Shown here: one piece after another, positions 11,245 through 24,258 of the stretch
How the letters are laid out: the number at the start of each line of letters is the position of its first letter
Numbering within the stretch: position 1 is the stretch's first letter
DNA from: Ischnura elegans
Taxonomy: Eukaryota; Arthropoda; Insecta; Odonata; Coenagrionidae
Assembly: GCF_921293095.1 (NCBI RefSeq)
Contig: NC_060256.1
Coordinates: forward strand, 91,109,851-91,173,850
Length of the DNA stretch: 64,000 nucleotides
Direction of reading: 5' to 3'
Made by a program: the position numbers and the translations under genes
Notes under the pieces: model-generated
The model's input: the letters and a program-made list of their open reading frames with translations, nothing else
The model's database searches: none
What the model was told of the DNA's origin: nothing

Positions 11245-13805
11245 CAGTCGGATCCGAATTTAACGTCTTTGCATTTAACGTTTTTCCGCATTTAGCGTTT
11301 ATTTTTTTGGGTCCCGATTCATTCCCTATTAGGACAATGTAAAAATTATCCGTATTTAGTGTTTCCGCATTTTGCATTTTTCCACATTTATGGTTGTAAA
11401 AATTTTTCCCGCACAAGATTGTTTTGCCCGATTTAACGTTTTTTCATGACGGTTTATGCAAATGATTATTCAAACGTCAATGATGATTGTCACCGGCATT
11501 AGTTTTGAATAGGACGAGAGTCACTAAGGTTTCATATGAAGGTACTTTATATTTGTAGCATAGGTATTTAGCATATGATATTAAAATAGGGTTTGCTTTT
11601 GGTAATACATACATAACTATGCGACTGCATTTTCTCAATTTCTTTACAAGACGATGATGATATGGCAAGTAACGCGTGAAATTGTTGAAATTTTCGCGGG
11701 AGAGTAGGGTCGTGGAGAAAAAAATGAACGTAGAACAACGCGCCACTTAAGAAATTTACGTGCGCAACAGGAGTTGAATTTCCTGGAAATGCAGATTAGC
11801 ACAATTGATTGCTAAATATGCATTTTCATTATTTCTTGCGTCGCTAATGTCCTCATATTCGGAAATAGTCACTATTTTTATGAATGAAACATCATTATTT
11901 CACTCGTCTTTTATAATGATGCAATGATGACGATTTTTCGAGTACATTGCCGCTTACACCTCACTTATGCTGAATAACATTGTCAAAATGTTTCGAAACC
12001 GCTGATAAATGTGTATTGATGGAATTATTTATGCTGATAACCATCCACACTAACATTCCCAGTGGGATTTTGCCGCAACTCCATTTTTCTTCGGAAAATG
12101 TCCAACCTCTGCTAGGTGCCGTGGTGACAAAGACAATAAAATTTTAAAAAGCTGAAGTTATAAGCTAAACGCCATTAATATATTTCTTATACTGCAATAT
12201 AACTAGAAATAATGATCGCATGGAGAAAAAGTCAAAAGTTATAATGCACGCGAAGTGCGAATTTGGTTGGTAGTAAGCACTTAATAAGAATTCGAAAAAT
12301 ATTTTGGGATACATATATGAAAAATGACTTTTGGCCAATCGTAACTAAAACTCCGCATCGACAATTTTTTTATTATTTTGAAAATAGAATTGATACTTGA
12401 GTTAATGAGCTCTTTTGCTTGAGTTCAAGCCAAGATGCTTCAAGCATGTACGATCATTACCATGCAGGTACTTTAATAGCAAAAAGGCTTGGATCACCAG
12501 AGATTTATTTCAGGACTTTTTAAAATCCCTTGATGCCAAAATGGGATCGGCCAACCGAAAAATAATCCTTTTTATTGACCGTTATGCTGCACATTCTCCT
12601 AATACACATTTCTTGAGAAATGCAAGGGTAGAATTCTTTCCAGCCAATTGCACAAGTGTTCTACAACCATTGGATTTGGGAGTTATAAAAGTTTTCAAAC
12701 AACTTTACAGAAGTGCATTGGTAAGAAAGGCAATAGTCTCAATAAATTGTGGGCAACAACAAGCCAAAATTAATGTGTTACAGGCCATCCATTTTATTGC
12801 AAGTGCATGGGAGAGTGTGAATAGTGCAACCATCACAAACTGTTTCACAAAAGCGGGGTTCCTGAATACCACTGAAATAGATTGTGATTTACAAACTTTA
12901 GTGGATGATAATGAATGGCAAACTTTTAATTCTAATGTATCGTTTGATGATTTTGTTGAATGTAATAATGAAGTGCAGACCAGTGGGATTGTCCCAATTG
13001 GTGAAATTTGTGGTGAAATAAATGAAACAGATTCTAACTGCAGTGAGGACGAGATTGAGGAAATTCCGGCAGTGGCTACGTTTTCAGAGGCTGTGGTTGG
13101 GTTAGATAAATTAAGATCCTACTTTTCATCTATAGAGAAGAATCAATCGATTTTATTGACAATATCAAAACTAGAAAATGAACTGCTTCTTAGTTATGGC
13201 AAAAAAAAAACAAGCAAAGTAAAATCTCAGATTAAAAAAAAATAACTCTTTAGCCACTCTTAAAAGTGTTTATATTAATATGTACTGCATTCATGAATAG
13301 GCATAAAGCAAATGCATTGTATATTTTGTTTGGGATTATTTTAATTTCTGGTATATATTTTTTTGTTTTGTTACTGAATAAATGCCTAATGAAAATTGAA
13401 AAGATTGCCCATTAGATTACCAAATTCATCATATTCCTCATGTGCAATTCTTTTTTACATTTGCTATTGGTCGGCTCCTAGTTCTGTAATGTTTTTAAGA
13501 TAATTGTTATAATAAAACTTTTTCTTTATTCTTAAAATATCCACAAATCGCTCATCATATTTAATTTTACATCCCATTTTTTGCCGTTTTCTGAAAAGTT
13601 TCTTCCAACCTTCTTAAGCACATTGAATAGATGAAAAATGTTTATTGTTGCACATGACTCCTTTTAGTTACTTAAAATAATATTTTTTATTCATGAAAAG
13701 CCATTCCAAACATTACAGGCCCTAAAACCTGAAAAAAATGGCAGGTCCTCATTTAGTGTTTTAAATTTTGTCCCCCCTGAAAAACCTTAAATCAGGATTC
13801 TACTG
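11245..13805 (+). mobile_element. pogo/Tigger-family DNA transposon, 2.56 kb, inactive
   Basis: The ends are CAGTCGGATCCGAATTTAA and the complement of CAGTAGAATCCTGATTTAAG, each flanked by TA (11243-11244 and 13806-13807). These are typical Tigger TIRs and target site. The right half carries a transposase C-terminal remnant. The left half (11250-12400) shows no readable DNA-binding domain. The element sits in the PIX intron between 11019 and 14047. Confidence 0.85.
12415..13245 (+). pseudogene. Tigger transposase, C-terminal half of DDE domain
   Basis: An open stretch of about 275 codons, without a genuine ATG at its 5' end, matches the second half of the Tigger/jerky DDE domain. KPRCFKHV starts it, then NSKKAWITRDLFQDFL, IILFIDRYAAHS (second catalytic Asp kept; the usual N after it is R), FFPANCTSVLQPLDLGVIK (third acidic residue kept) and a C-terminal acidic tail. 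The first catalytic Asp and the CENP-B-like DNA-binding domain are missing. The protein could not be an active transposase, although the remaining frame is intact. Confidence 0.85.
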
Positions 13806-14046
13806 TATCTGGCTGTGTGTGGCATCACTTCACATTTTGCCTTAAAGAAGCAGAATTTAGAGTGAATAAGGTATTATTTCAACTGTTATTATCGCTTTGC
13901 AAATGTTGTTAGGATTCTTAGAAGGATCCACCATCAAATTTAATCCTGAAAATAGTTTTAATGCATTTCTTAATCCACTTCACTTCTAATTTTTCCTTTT
14001 GTTATGCAATACCTCATTGTCTTACACGATGCCTTGGAATTTTCAG

Positions 14047-14133
14047 ACGAGCAGTGCGAAGAGGGAACACAGATCCTGAGGGTCATCGAGGCGTACTGCA
14101 CTGGTTCGAAGATGAGAAACACAGTCAACTCAG
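14047..14133 (+). CDS. ARHGEF7-like: PIX exon, GIT-binding segment
   Basis: A small exon between TTTTCAG and GTAACA. With the split codon from 11019 it reads DEQCEEGTQILRVIEAYC, then TGSKMRNTVNS. Vertebrate beta-PIX has LEEDAQILKVIEAYCTSAKTRQTLNS at this point, which is the GIT-binding motif contacting the GIT focal-adhesion-targeting homology domain. The IL.VIEAYC core is fully conserved. The exon ends in phase 1, matching the next exon at 25665. Confidence 0.9.
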
Positions 14134-16168
14134 GTAACATTGACCTCCGTTCACTCCGTGACCATCACCTCAGACCAAATCGCAGCCAACGCCTATTCCA
14201 ATGATTGGGAAGGAAATAATCCCACAAGCTGTATTCTTTCCTCTCGATAATCCCTATTTTCCCTGCCCATTTGCTGTTTAATTTTTTTTTGGTGGGGTGG
14301 TCGTTGGCAGTGGCCAGAGTCAGATATTAACCCCAATGGTTTTTTAACCAAGTTATCCACTACCGTCACCCTCTCGCCCCGTTTCCCATCAAAATGACCC
14401 CTACGCCATGGCTGGCTCGGTCAATTATACCATGTATTTGTCCCCCCTCCTCCCTGACCTCTCTCCTTTCTCCTCCCGTGATCTTCACGCCCTCTGTCGC
14501 CCCACCCCCTCCTCCCCTCCCCCTTCTCACCACCCCTGGAATACTTCAGTGGTCTCGCCCATCTACTCGTCGCCGCAAGGAGGCTGCCGTCTTGGCGTAG
14601 AACCCGGTTGTTCCCTGCCTCAGTTGCTGCCCACGCCTCTCCCGGCCTGTCCCCAGTCGTGGCAGTCACAGTGGGCCGCGGCTAGTCACTCTGGTGGTGC
14701 CGTGACCCGATCTCCGGGGATGAGGGGCCGGCCGCACGCTTCGACACCGCTCACCTGGTGTTGCGGCAGCTTCGTTGTCCGAACGCTCAAGAAAACGCAT
14801 TTTGAGTAGTCTGCTGACCCAGTGCAATCCCTCCAGTTCACGTAGCGTGCGTGGGTGGCCTCTCTCTTCCAGGAAGGGGATGCCGTGACAGAACCAAGGA
14901 TGAGTTTTTACCCTTCCATCTCTAATTTTCTAGTTGAACATTTTGAAAGAGAAATATATTTGTCCACCTCAAGATGAATCTCTTTTTTTGTCTGCTTTTG
15001 CTCTCAAGTGTGTTTTGAAGATATTTTTGTGAGATTACACGCACCGTTGAGGGTCTAACGGGAGTTTTTAATTGTTCTTTTTTGTTATTGAATTTCTCTG
15101 TGCATTGTATGATGTCAGTTGCATTATTTTAGGCAGCTATTGCCCAGTTTTGGATATGTGGAAGTTACCTATACAGCTGATTGAAAAATTAGGCGAGACG
15201 ATTATCAGTTAATTGATATGATAGCATATCAATTGGGCTCTGCATAATACTTTTTTAATAAAATGAACTATTGGACTTTTCCAATATTCTTTGCTCAATG
15301 AACTCTTAGTAATTATCAGGTGTTGTAGTAAATTAAATGAAAACAATTATAAACATCATGTTGATATTTCTGTTTTATTAATATTTGTTAGTACAGTAAT
15401 CATGTACTTCCTTGTTTGATTATTATTTTGTAATTCATTCCTTAGGATTTCATGATTTAGATGAATATTATCAGTGTTTAAGTGCCGTACAGATCTGTAT
15501 TTTATGATCTGCTGTGCATTATGCAGCCTTATTTTAATTGTGGTTTTGAAATATTTATTAATTCGTAGGTATCAAGTAAGGGTATTTTTTATAATGGAGA
15601 CATTTGGATTTCCTCTGTAATTATACTAGTCTGTTTGCTTGTAGATTTAGTGGTGTTACTGCTCAGTACAATCTGTTCGAAATGTATCCTTTGCAATTAA
15701 TGCTTTATCCCTGAGCCAAGTAACATTTTGTTTTATAATTTCTTCTCATTAAAGAAGTAATCACTTTTGAATGTTGCCAAACGAGTGGATGTTTTTAAAG
15801 TACCTTGACACAAAAAGGGGAACTTATTTTTTGTGTGCATATTTCCAGAGTCCGTCCAGAGGTACTCTGCAGTTTGCCGTTATCTGTTGATATTGTCAAT
15901 TATTTGTTGGATAGCCTTATTTTCAAGCATTCAGCTGAGAGCATTCAAAAGTGTTGGTTTGCATGAATGGGATGGAATTGGCGGTTTTTTAATATATTGA
16001 GCCCTGGATCATCATCCAATTGGTGAATAATTATTAAAAATTCTATAATATCCTGACCTTGATGTAGTTTTAATGTTGAAATTGAATGCCTAATCTCCGT
16101 ACCTATCACTAAGCAATATTATGACATTGTAATTCTTTTCTTACTTCTTGTCCCTCAATAGTAATATA

Positions 16169-16870
16169 CAGCAGACTCCCTATTATCCGGCTGCTGCAGT
16201 ATATCCGTGTTGCGGATTATCCGTGCATGATTTTCTCTCTCGATCAATATTTTCTGCGATCTTTATGAAAAAATTAATCTGACGCAAAATCACCGGAATT
16301 ACTGCATTGAATGCTATGATACACCGCGCTCATTATTTCCATTAGAGACGCATTCCATTGTAAAACGAAAGCGATCGTGCACTAGCTACATTCTCTGTTT
16401 TCCAAGCCTCACAGTGCGCAATCACAGATACACGTCCCGCCGCAGTTGCAACCTGGGCAACTTGTGCGAGACGCGACAACGTGGCGTGGTGCCTGAAAGT
16501 GTTTTTTTTGGATGTCGCGTAGTGGTTTTGAGACATTCGTGCATACCACTTTTCTGTGTCCGTGATCACGCAGCTGTGGATGCGTGGTTTTCGTAACCAG
16601 TTCTTATACGGAGCTGTAATACTAGGAGTTAAACCTTGTTAGGAGCTAAAAAGGTCGCAGTCTGGCGAAGAAAGCTCTCAATAAGTCTGGGAAGCAGTCT
16701 AAAATAACATAATAAGTGCATAAATAATAACACATTTTTTTGTTTTACGTAAATTATGAACGTTGTAAAGCAGTTAAGAGAAAGTTTGGATTTTCCGTGT
16801 TTTCCGATTATCCGTGCCGTCTCTCCCCATCATTATCCAGTCGGGATAGTCGATAGTCGGGAGTGTACTG
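16169..16870. mobile_element. Tigger-like MITE, about 700 bp
   Basis: The ends are CAGCAGACTCCCTATTATCC and the complement of CAGTACACTCCCGACTATCG, flanked by TA on both sides (16167-16168 and 16871-16872). The subterminal ATTATCCG motifs are of the pogo/Tigger kind. No transposase frame is present. Confidence 0.75.
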
Positions 16871-17905
16871 TATATGAATTCTTAAGTCTGTCCCCAACAG
16901 CTACACTCATTATTGCGAGTTGTTTTCAACTTGTAAATGTAGAAATGTGCAGAGTTATCATAGACATATCATATTTATGAATGAATTGTAAAAATACTCA
17001 TGGCCTCTGTATAAAACAAGTCAAACTATTTTAGATGGAAGATTTGGAATTTTGAGGATTCTAAATTACGTTAATCTTGTTGAGCGAGTGGCAGACAAAT
17101 TAGCTTTTTAGTCAGTTGCTACTTAAGTTATTTGATGGCAATACTTGAATTGAAAATAATCATCAAATACGCTTAACTTTGCTGCATTTGCGTTGCTACC
17201 ATCTATCACTTCTTCATATTTTTCTAGTTCTATATAATTTTTTTTACTGCTTTGTTCATGAGAGTTGTTGCTCTACAGGTATTTCTTACAATCATCATTC
17301 AAATTACTCTGGACTTGGTGAATTTTAAATTAGCTGTGAATATGTACCCGCTCTGGTAATTTTATCATGTTAAATTTTGGAGTCAGTGCTATTGAAGGTT
17401 GTTAAATTCCCACATGCACAGCTGCATGGTAATTTTCTTTTGGGGAGTAATTATTATGGACTTGTTCGTTTCTCGGTTAGCTGTTATACCTTTGTTACCT
17501 AGTGAAATGGCCTTAACCTGCAGACTGTAATTGCAATTTTGTTTACATGTCTGGTAGGCATCGTCATTCTTCCTTCTTCCTGCCGAAAATTCCATTGGGC
17601 CTAGGAAAATCCATAAATTTCACTTTATCGGGCTTGCCACACATCTGAGAATGTCTTCAAATATCATTTAGCCTGGCAAGATGTGGAACGTTAAGGAAAA
17701 ACTATGAAAAATCAGGAAAAAAGTCATTATTTCTGTAATATTATAATAACGTTGATATCTCCTCACCCACCTACACACCTTAAATGTTTGAATGCTACAT
17801 TCTGAAGATTTCGCTTATGAAATTCATTATCGTATAATTATTTAACTCATTTCTGTATAGATAATATTTTGCTGAAATTAAAGATATAATTATCTCCTGT
17901 TGAGA

Positions 17906-18513
17906 CAGGGTTCCCACTCAACCGTGAAAACCTTAAAACCGTGAATAAGCCGTGAATTTCATCGACCGTGAAAAAACCTGGAAATAGCCGTGAAATTTGT
18001 CGTAATACCTTAAAAACTTCTCAATTTTTATTTTAGATCTACAATTGACGGATCAAAAGGAAAAATAGGCCAGTCACTCGCAGATATTGTCCATGCATTT
18101 ATCTGCACACGTATATTCGAAGCGCAAATATTGGTCCGTGTGTCATGACGACACACAGACCTTAAGGCTGTGATTGGACGACCTTTAACCAAAGCGATCA
18201 TTAACTCTGGCGAGAAATCAGTCACCTCTTCACTTCCCTGTCACCCTCCATTTTCCCACTCACAACCTTTAGCCGGCCCTAAATTTTGCTAACGATAGGC
18301 GACGTCATAAGAGCACTTTCATTGCTGCGTTTTGCATTCCCGGCATTTATCGCATTTGCTACGTTTTTAGTAAGCTTGCTGCCAGTGATTTTTATGTGAT
18401 CAATATTTCATCCTAAAATGGCTTATCAACAGACCGTGAATTTGATGCAATTTAGACCGTGAAAACCTGGAAAAAACTGTGAATTTTATAATTAAGTTAG
18501 AGTGGGAACCCTG
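17906..18513. mobile_element. DNA element with CAGGGTTCCCACT termini and 5-bp duplication
   Basis: The ends are perfect inverted repeats (CAGGGTTCCCACTC and its complement). TGAGA flanks both sides (17901-17905 and 18514-18518). Inside, ACCGTGAAAACC-type words are repeated near both ends, giving subterminal repeats. The TIR resembles hAT elements, but those make 8-bp duplications. The superfamily is left open. There is no coding region. Confidence 0.7.
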
Positions 18514-20633
18514 TGAGATGAATATTTGGTAAATTAGATTCTATTTTCAAGCAGCCAAAAAAATTGTTATAATAATGTGGAATGCGTGGAACCATTTGGT
18601 AATTTCAGTTTGATATTTATTTGATTGGCATGCCTTCATCTGTAGGATACCTTTTTGTGTGCATGACCTCTCCATTAGCACTTTATTCATTCAGGGAAAT
18701 TCGAGTATTATTTGAAACCGTACTACATCTGGCATGAAACTGCTTAAGTAATAATGCAATATGAAATAATTTGTTTCAATGATTGTATTGGTTATAATTG
18801 AAAACCACGCCATTACAATGGGGCCAAAACAATTTTCTTTGCTTTCACATCCTTTCTGATTCGCCTTAGTTCTTTCACTTTGAGGCTGTGGCTGAGTTGA
18901 GGTGTACAATTTTATGCCCTTAGGTTTTTTTCTGATGAGCAATTCAATTACACTCATGCCTCTTTATTGATGATGAAATGAAGCTTGAAATTTCAAAGCA
19001 AAAATCTTGGTTATATTTTCAAAAACCTGCTAAAACCCTTTACTTCTTTCATAAAATTTGTGGAACCATGTCCATACCATTATCTCAATTTACATGCCCT
19101 GTCACTTTTTCATAAGAATCCTGAAGTTGTAGCTCTTCTAAATCTCTAACATAAGGGGAATACCTTTTTTTTTTTACTGTACAAGCACCATTAGATTCAA
19201 TGTAGGCGCTTGGTTTCTTTTGTTTTCCACCTGTTAGCTTTCTTGTTTTCAGCCATTCCATCAATTTCATTGTTTTCATTTTAATCCAAACAAGTTAAAG
19301 AATACCTTCAGTCATAAGATCTCTATGGATTTTAGTACCATACTAATCAGGTTGGCTAAGGATCTTTGTGTTGAATCAGAATTTAAGTGAGGTACTAATG
19401 GAGGAGTTTAAAAAAAAATTACACATCAAACTTATATGGACAAATGTAATTACCCAATTAAATTAATTACAGTTATATCATTATTATTGCGTATGAATGT
19501 GTCATATCATTGATGATGATGATAAAAGAGTAGTTAAATTTGTTCAGATAATCTTGCCTAGTAATTTTTCTGGATTTCCTCTATTAGCACGTGAATGTAT
19601 ACATTATAATAATGATATAACAGTATCAAAACCATGGTCAGTGTTAAAAAATATTATGTGAAACGTACAAATTGAATTTTATTTCCCTTCTTCACGGTTC
19701 CATCAAGTTAAGCCAGACACCTAAAACAATGGTAGATATGGTCAGAATTTCATAATGAAAATAGTGGAGTACATCTTATGCATAACTTTTTGTGGTAAAT
19801 TTTACATTTCCATACTCTCAGTTGCTACTGCATTACTAATTACTAAAGCCATGGAAAAGAAATGTCTGAAGTAGGAAAGGTAGACACTGTCTTAAGTAGA
19901 GAATATTTTTTATTGGAAATGGATAGTCGAGCAATGGCTCGTACATCAGTTTTTTTTTATTATAATCGATTATGATAGAGTTAGAAAAATTGAGAGACCC
20001 ATGTATTTTTTCATTTCTCAATTCATCATCTACTCAATCTATTTGTGTTGGAGAATCATCAGTCGTAACACTTTTGCAGATAACTTGAAGTCATCAGGGG
20101 TCTTTCTGAATTGGTATCCGCTTCTCAGCTACTCTTAGGCCTTGCGAATCAACCTCACGCTGTCCGTAATTTTGTGTAATCTTGTGCGCCGTGACTACCC
20201 TCAAAAGAGTGGCTCTCCCTGAATGAGTGAATGACCACCACTCTAATGACAAGACTTGAACGTGGGAAGTGAGGGGTGACTTTTGCATTTTCATATTTTA
20301 AACTGTTGTAGCTCTGCTTTCCCTCCCATCCGCTGAATTCTTGAAATGAATTGTGATTGCAGGTCTGAGGGAACAGCACCATTTTAGTTACCTGCAAAGT
20401 GCTATTATTTGTACGAAGTTATCTATGTTTTACTTGTCCATATGCCAGAACTTATCCTTGTGAACCAGGGCTAGCATCAGTCCATTCTACTATGAGGCGG
20501 CTTTTCTTAATATGTATAGTGATGATGAATATTCCTCGCTATTCCTGCTTCAAATTGTCTTTTAATTGTTTCTTCTGTGCTCTTATCAGTTATGTCAGAC
20601 TCCGCACTTTAAAAAAAATGTCATCTGTGGTAC

Positions 20634-21111
20634 AATGAATAAAATCTTCTCGGGTTAAGCACCGGGTCAGGCTTTTTGAGGCCAACGTTTCAATGAGTAC
20701 CTCACTCATCGTCTTCAGGGCTGAGACTGAATGCCGAGCTTGGTCTACGCCGGATATTTATAGCGAGCTAGCCAACGGACGGTTGAGGCCCATTGTTGAC
20801 CAGCCGATTCAAATTTGGCTCAAGGGTTTTGGAGTCTGAATTGTGACCGCGACCGTTGTATTTGATTAATCAGCGGTCTCCATATTTGGCTGATGTTCTG
20901 CCCATAGTCTCGGTTAAGCCTTTTGTCTTTGAGACGTATTTCAATTCCCTCCTTCACAATTCGATCCCAGTACCCATCAGAACGGCAAAGGATTTTGGTG
21001 CCGTCAAAATTTATGGAGTGCGCCATATCGAGGCTATGTTCTGAAGGCTATGTTCATATGAGGCTATGCTATGCCTGACCCGGTGCTTAACCCGAGAAGA
21101 TTTTATTCATT
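20634..21111 (-). mobile_element. Penelope-like element remnant with 38-bp inverted ends
   Basis: On the minus strand, 21055-20820 reads as the C-terminal part of a Penelope-type GIY-YIG endonuclease: AHSINFDGTKILCRSDGYW, then RIVKEGIEIRL and LNRDYGQNIS, matching the usual EA-IEI-K and FNRD-G-LS positions. Downstream lies a hammerhead-like block (20680-20719). The outer ends are near-perfect inverted repeats (AATGAATAAAATCTTCTCGG and complement, continuing through GGTTAAGCACCGGGTCAGGC). Inverted terminal repeats of this kind occur in 5'-truncated Penelope-like elements. Confidence 0.75.
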
Positions 21112-21195
21112 CGATTCGCCGGGAAAAACTACGATCATTTATCTGTGGTACAGTTTGAAAAATAAAATGACCGGTAATTTTCTGTTTTTTAAGCT

Positions 21196-21373
21196 CTTTG
21201 TGGCCAAATATCGACGGCCCTAACCCTTTTTGAGATGAGTTGATGATGTCACACACACCTGCCAAGCTGGTTGTCGCTCCTCAGCTTTGTGGCCAAATAT
21301 CGACGGCCCTAACCCTTTTTGAGATAAGTTGGTGATGTCACACACTCCTGCCAAGCTGGTTGTTGCTCCTCGG
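21196..21373 (+). repeat. Two-copy tandem repeat, 89-bp unit
   Basis: Two adjacent copies start with CTTTGTGGCCAAATATCGAC at 21196 and 21285. They differ at only a few positions, so the duplication is fairly recent. Confidence 0.8.
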
Positions 21374-21694
21374 CTACTCCTCGGCCCAGTGCATTGGCCT
21401 CATGTTGTTGTTTACACTCTTTTGAGCGATTTCCCTCCTTCGATGAGCATATCTCTCTGAGCGAATTGATGTGCTGAAAATCTAAATACATCACCAACTT
21501 ATGAAAAGTGGGCAACAGCTTTCACTTCTTTTATTTTTAAAAGCATGAAAGAATGGATAAATGAGAAAGATTTTTCTTTCGCCATAACTAATCTTTCCCT
21601 TCCATCTACTGAATGCTTTACGTGTATTCTTATATTTGGCATTAGCAAACGACCTTATTGTAAAATATGATTTGATTCTTTCCCGGTGAATTAT

Positions 21695-21869
21695 GTGGGT
21701 AAACTGTTATCGGGATGCCCACGGGGTTAATTCTTTCATAATGGCCAACATTTCAAGCTCTGTCTCAGCACTCATCATCAGGGCTGAATGATTGGCCAAG
21801 AAGGAGCTTGAAATGTTGGCCGCTATGAAATAATTAACCTGGTGGGCATCGCGAGAACAGTTTACCCAC
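21695..21869. repeat. Long imperfect inverted repeat containing a hammerhead-like block
   Basis: Arms of about 65 bp (starting GTGGGTAAACTGTTATCG, ending in its near-complement) surround a short spacer. The left arm carries GGCCAACATTTCAAGC followed by CATCATCAGGGCTGA, the signature shared with the Penelope-like remnant at 20680. Confidence 0.7.
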
Positions 21870-24258
21870 TTATGTAATTGTAATTTGTGAATGCATTAAG
21901 ATATGCACACTTACATGCTCAAGTCCAACTGCACAAGGAAGTTATTTGTCTTGAAGTTTTCCAATCATCAGAATTACTTTATGTTCACTTTTTTTAATGG
22001 TTTGCATTATTTTTTTTCTCTTGGCACTTAGACAAGTGTGTAAGTATGTACTTGTTTGCAGGATGATATTTTTTATCTTGTAGGTGCGATAGTGAGCTTG
22101 CTGAAGTAATTTATCATTGTTTAATGTGAGTTCAATATGCTAAATAAATATTTTTTTCGAGTTTTCTGATTAGTCAAACATAAGAATAACAAAATAAATT
22201 AGAATGAAGTACAAAATGTTACCTTGCATACTCATTAAGTACTTCATAGGTGTCGAAAAAATGTTTCCATCATAATTAATTGTAATTTCACTCCTATGAA
22301 GTTTTACGGTATCCCGAGTTTTCTTTTACGATCATTATGGAGTGGGATGGTTATCCCTCCTATCAGCATTCTGTGAACAAGCTTAATTATGTGATCAGTA
22401 CGAGTGAAAAAAATATTTTATGGCGAATGTCGAAATGCACAAAGTTTTTATTGGAATTTAACAAAAGTATGTAGAGAAGGTGACAGTCTTCTCACAGATG
22501 GCTGATGAGATAAACGAGTGATATTTATGAGCATGTGATATACCCATATGAAATTTTCAAAAATTGAATCTCCAATATTTTGATGTGTAGGTATTTGCAT
22601 AACTATATATTTGTTCATTTCTAAAAGAGTAATACCTTTTGACTGATGTGGTATATTTCTGAAAGGAATCTCTAGTCTGTGTATGACTTACCATTTATTC
22701 ATCTTTGTGAAAGATGTGTGCTGTTCATTTAATGGAAAATATTTTTTTTATCTAGGGCCAATTATATAGGAATTCCAAAAAGTATGTTAAACAATACCAT
22801 TGATTTTAATAGTCTAGACTAGTTTATTCGACTAGATTGTTATGTTTGTCTACCACTTGCTGCAACGGCATGGTTTCTCCAATGTTTGTGCTTTACGTGT
22901 AAGTGAAAGTTTTGTCTTGTCCTTAGGCTTGTCAAAAATTGGTTGGAATCAAACAGTTTTTTAGGTGCTATTTGACATTGCATTGTTCTTTTGGCAAAGA
23001 AAAATTTTGTGTTATGGAGAATATTTAACTCTAAGAGTTAATTGTGATTTGATTGAAATATCATAATGTTTGTGCTTGAGTGACCATTAGCTAATTAGCA
23101 TTGCTAACCTTTGTCAAAATTAAACATGTGTTTCTCCCAAAGAAAGGGTTTTGAAAAGGCAGCTAGAAAAAAATTCGAAGTACACTCATTTATTGCAGCC
23201 TCTGACCTTTAAAACTTGTGTGAGAGAACTTGCAGAATATTTTCTCAATACATATGTTGTTATAGGAATAGTTACATGAGGCTTGTTGAAAATTCGTATG
23301 AAAACCTAACCTCCGTGGTGATTTTATTGTTCATAAACGTGAAAGATATTATTTTCCATTTGAGATTTTAACATCTCTGTGTAGTAAGTAAGTTTGCTCA
23401 TTCTTTTCCCATGATTTTATTTTTTTCTGCTTAATTTCAAAGTTTTTATGCTGACCTAGATTCAGAAATTGTCTTCTTACCTTTTTTAACTGTTTGAAAG
23501 CTTTCTGTGGAACTATTGAAAAAACTGGATCTTTGATAGTCTGGGTTAAAATTTGAATAAAGTATCATATCTCAACTGGGACAGTCTGTGTAGACAGAAC
23601 GTGCGGTAAATGTATTTAACAGAATCAGAAAATTCAAAACTTTTATAGCTGCCTTTTCTGGTTTTTCACCTTTCTTTTGTCTAGTTCTTCTGTAAGCTAC
23701 TAAGCCTGTAATAATATATTAGAAAGTTCCTTCTTCAATTGTTATTTCCTATATTGCCAGTGTCTATTTCCTACTGAAGCACCTTTGTCATTATAATTTT
23801 GCTCTATGAACTGTTATTAACGTAACTGACTTTATCCCTCTTATGGTTCCTGTAATACTGGTATCTTATGGTGATTCAATTTTCATACTCAAAATGTTAT
23901 TCCTCAAAGTGAAATAAAACTGTTATTTCAAATGGAGCAGGTTGTTTAATATGCGTTTGCATGCTGTCCAAATTCCCTTTTACGAAATATCCCTTGCAAC
24001 TAAATGTAGCCAGTGTTATTATTTTTAATCTTTGCTTCATTAATGTGCTAACTGTGAAATCTGATCAATATGTTGGCAGAAGTTTTAGTGCCCCTAAAGG
24101 CCCTTCCTCCCGAAAGTTATTTCCCTCATTTGATTTATATTTATTCTGCATCGGCTAGTGATCATTTTCAATTTCCTTTTAAGTTCTGTGGTATTAATAA
24201 ATGAAATCTTCACTTATAAAAATAGCTATCAACAAGACAATTTGTTTCCCGTGTATCA

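Noticed and set aside
14394-14809. Pro/Ser-rich ORFs in a GC-rich part of the PIX intron
   Set aside because: Two overlapping frames are equally open. No PIX homology and no phase-compatible splice sites were found.
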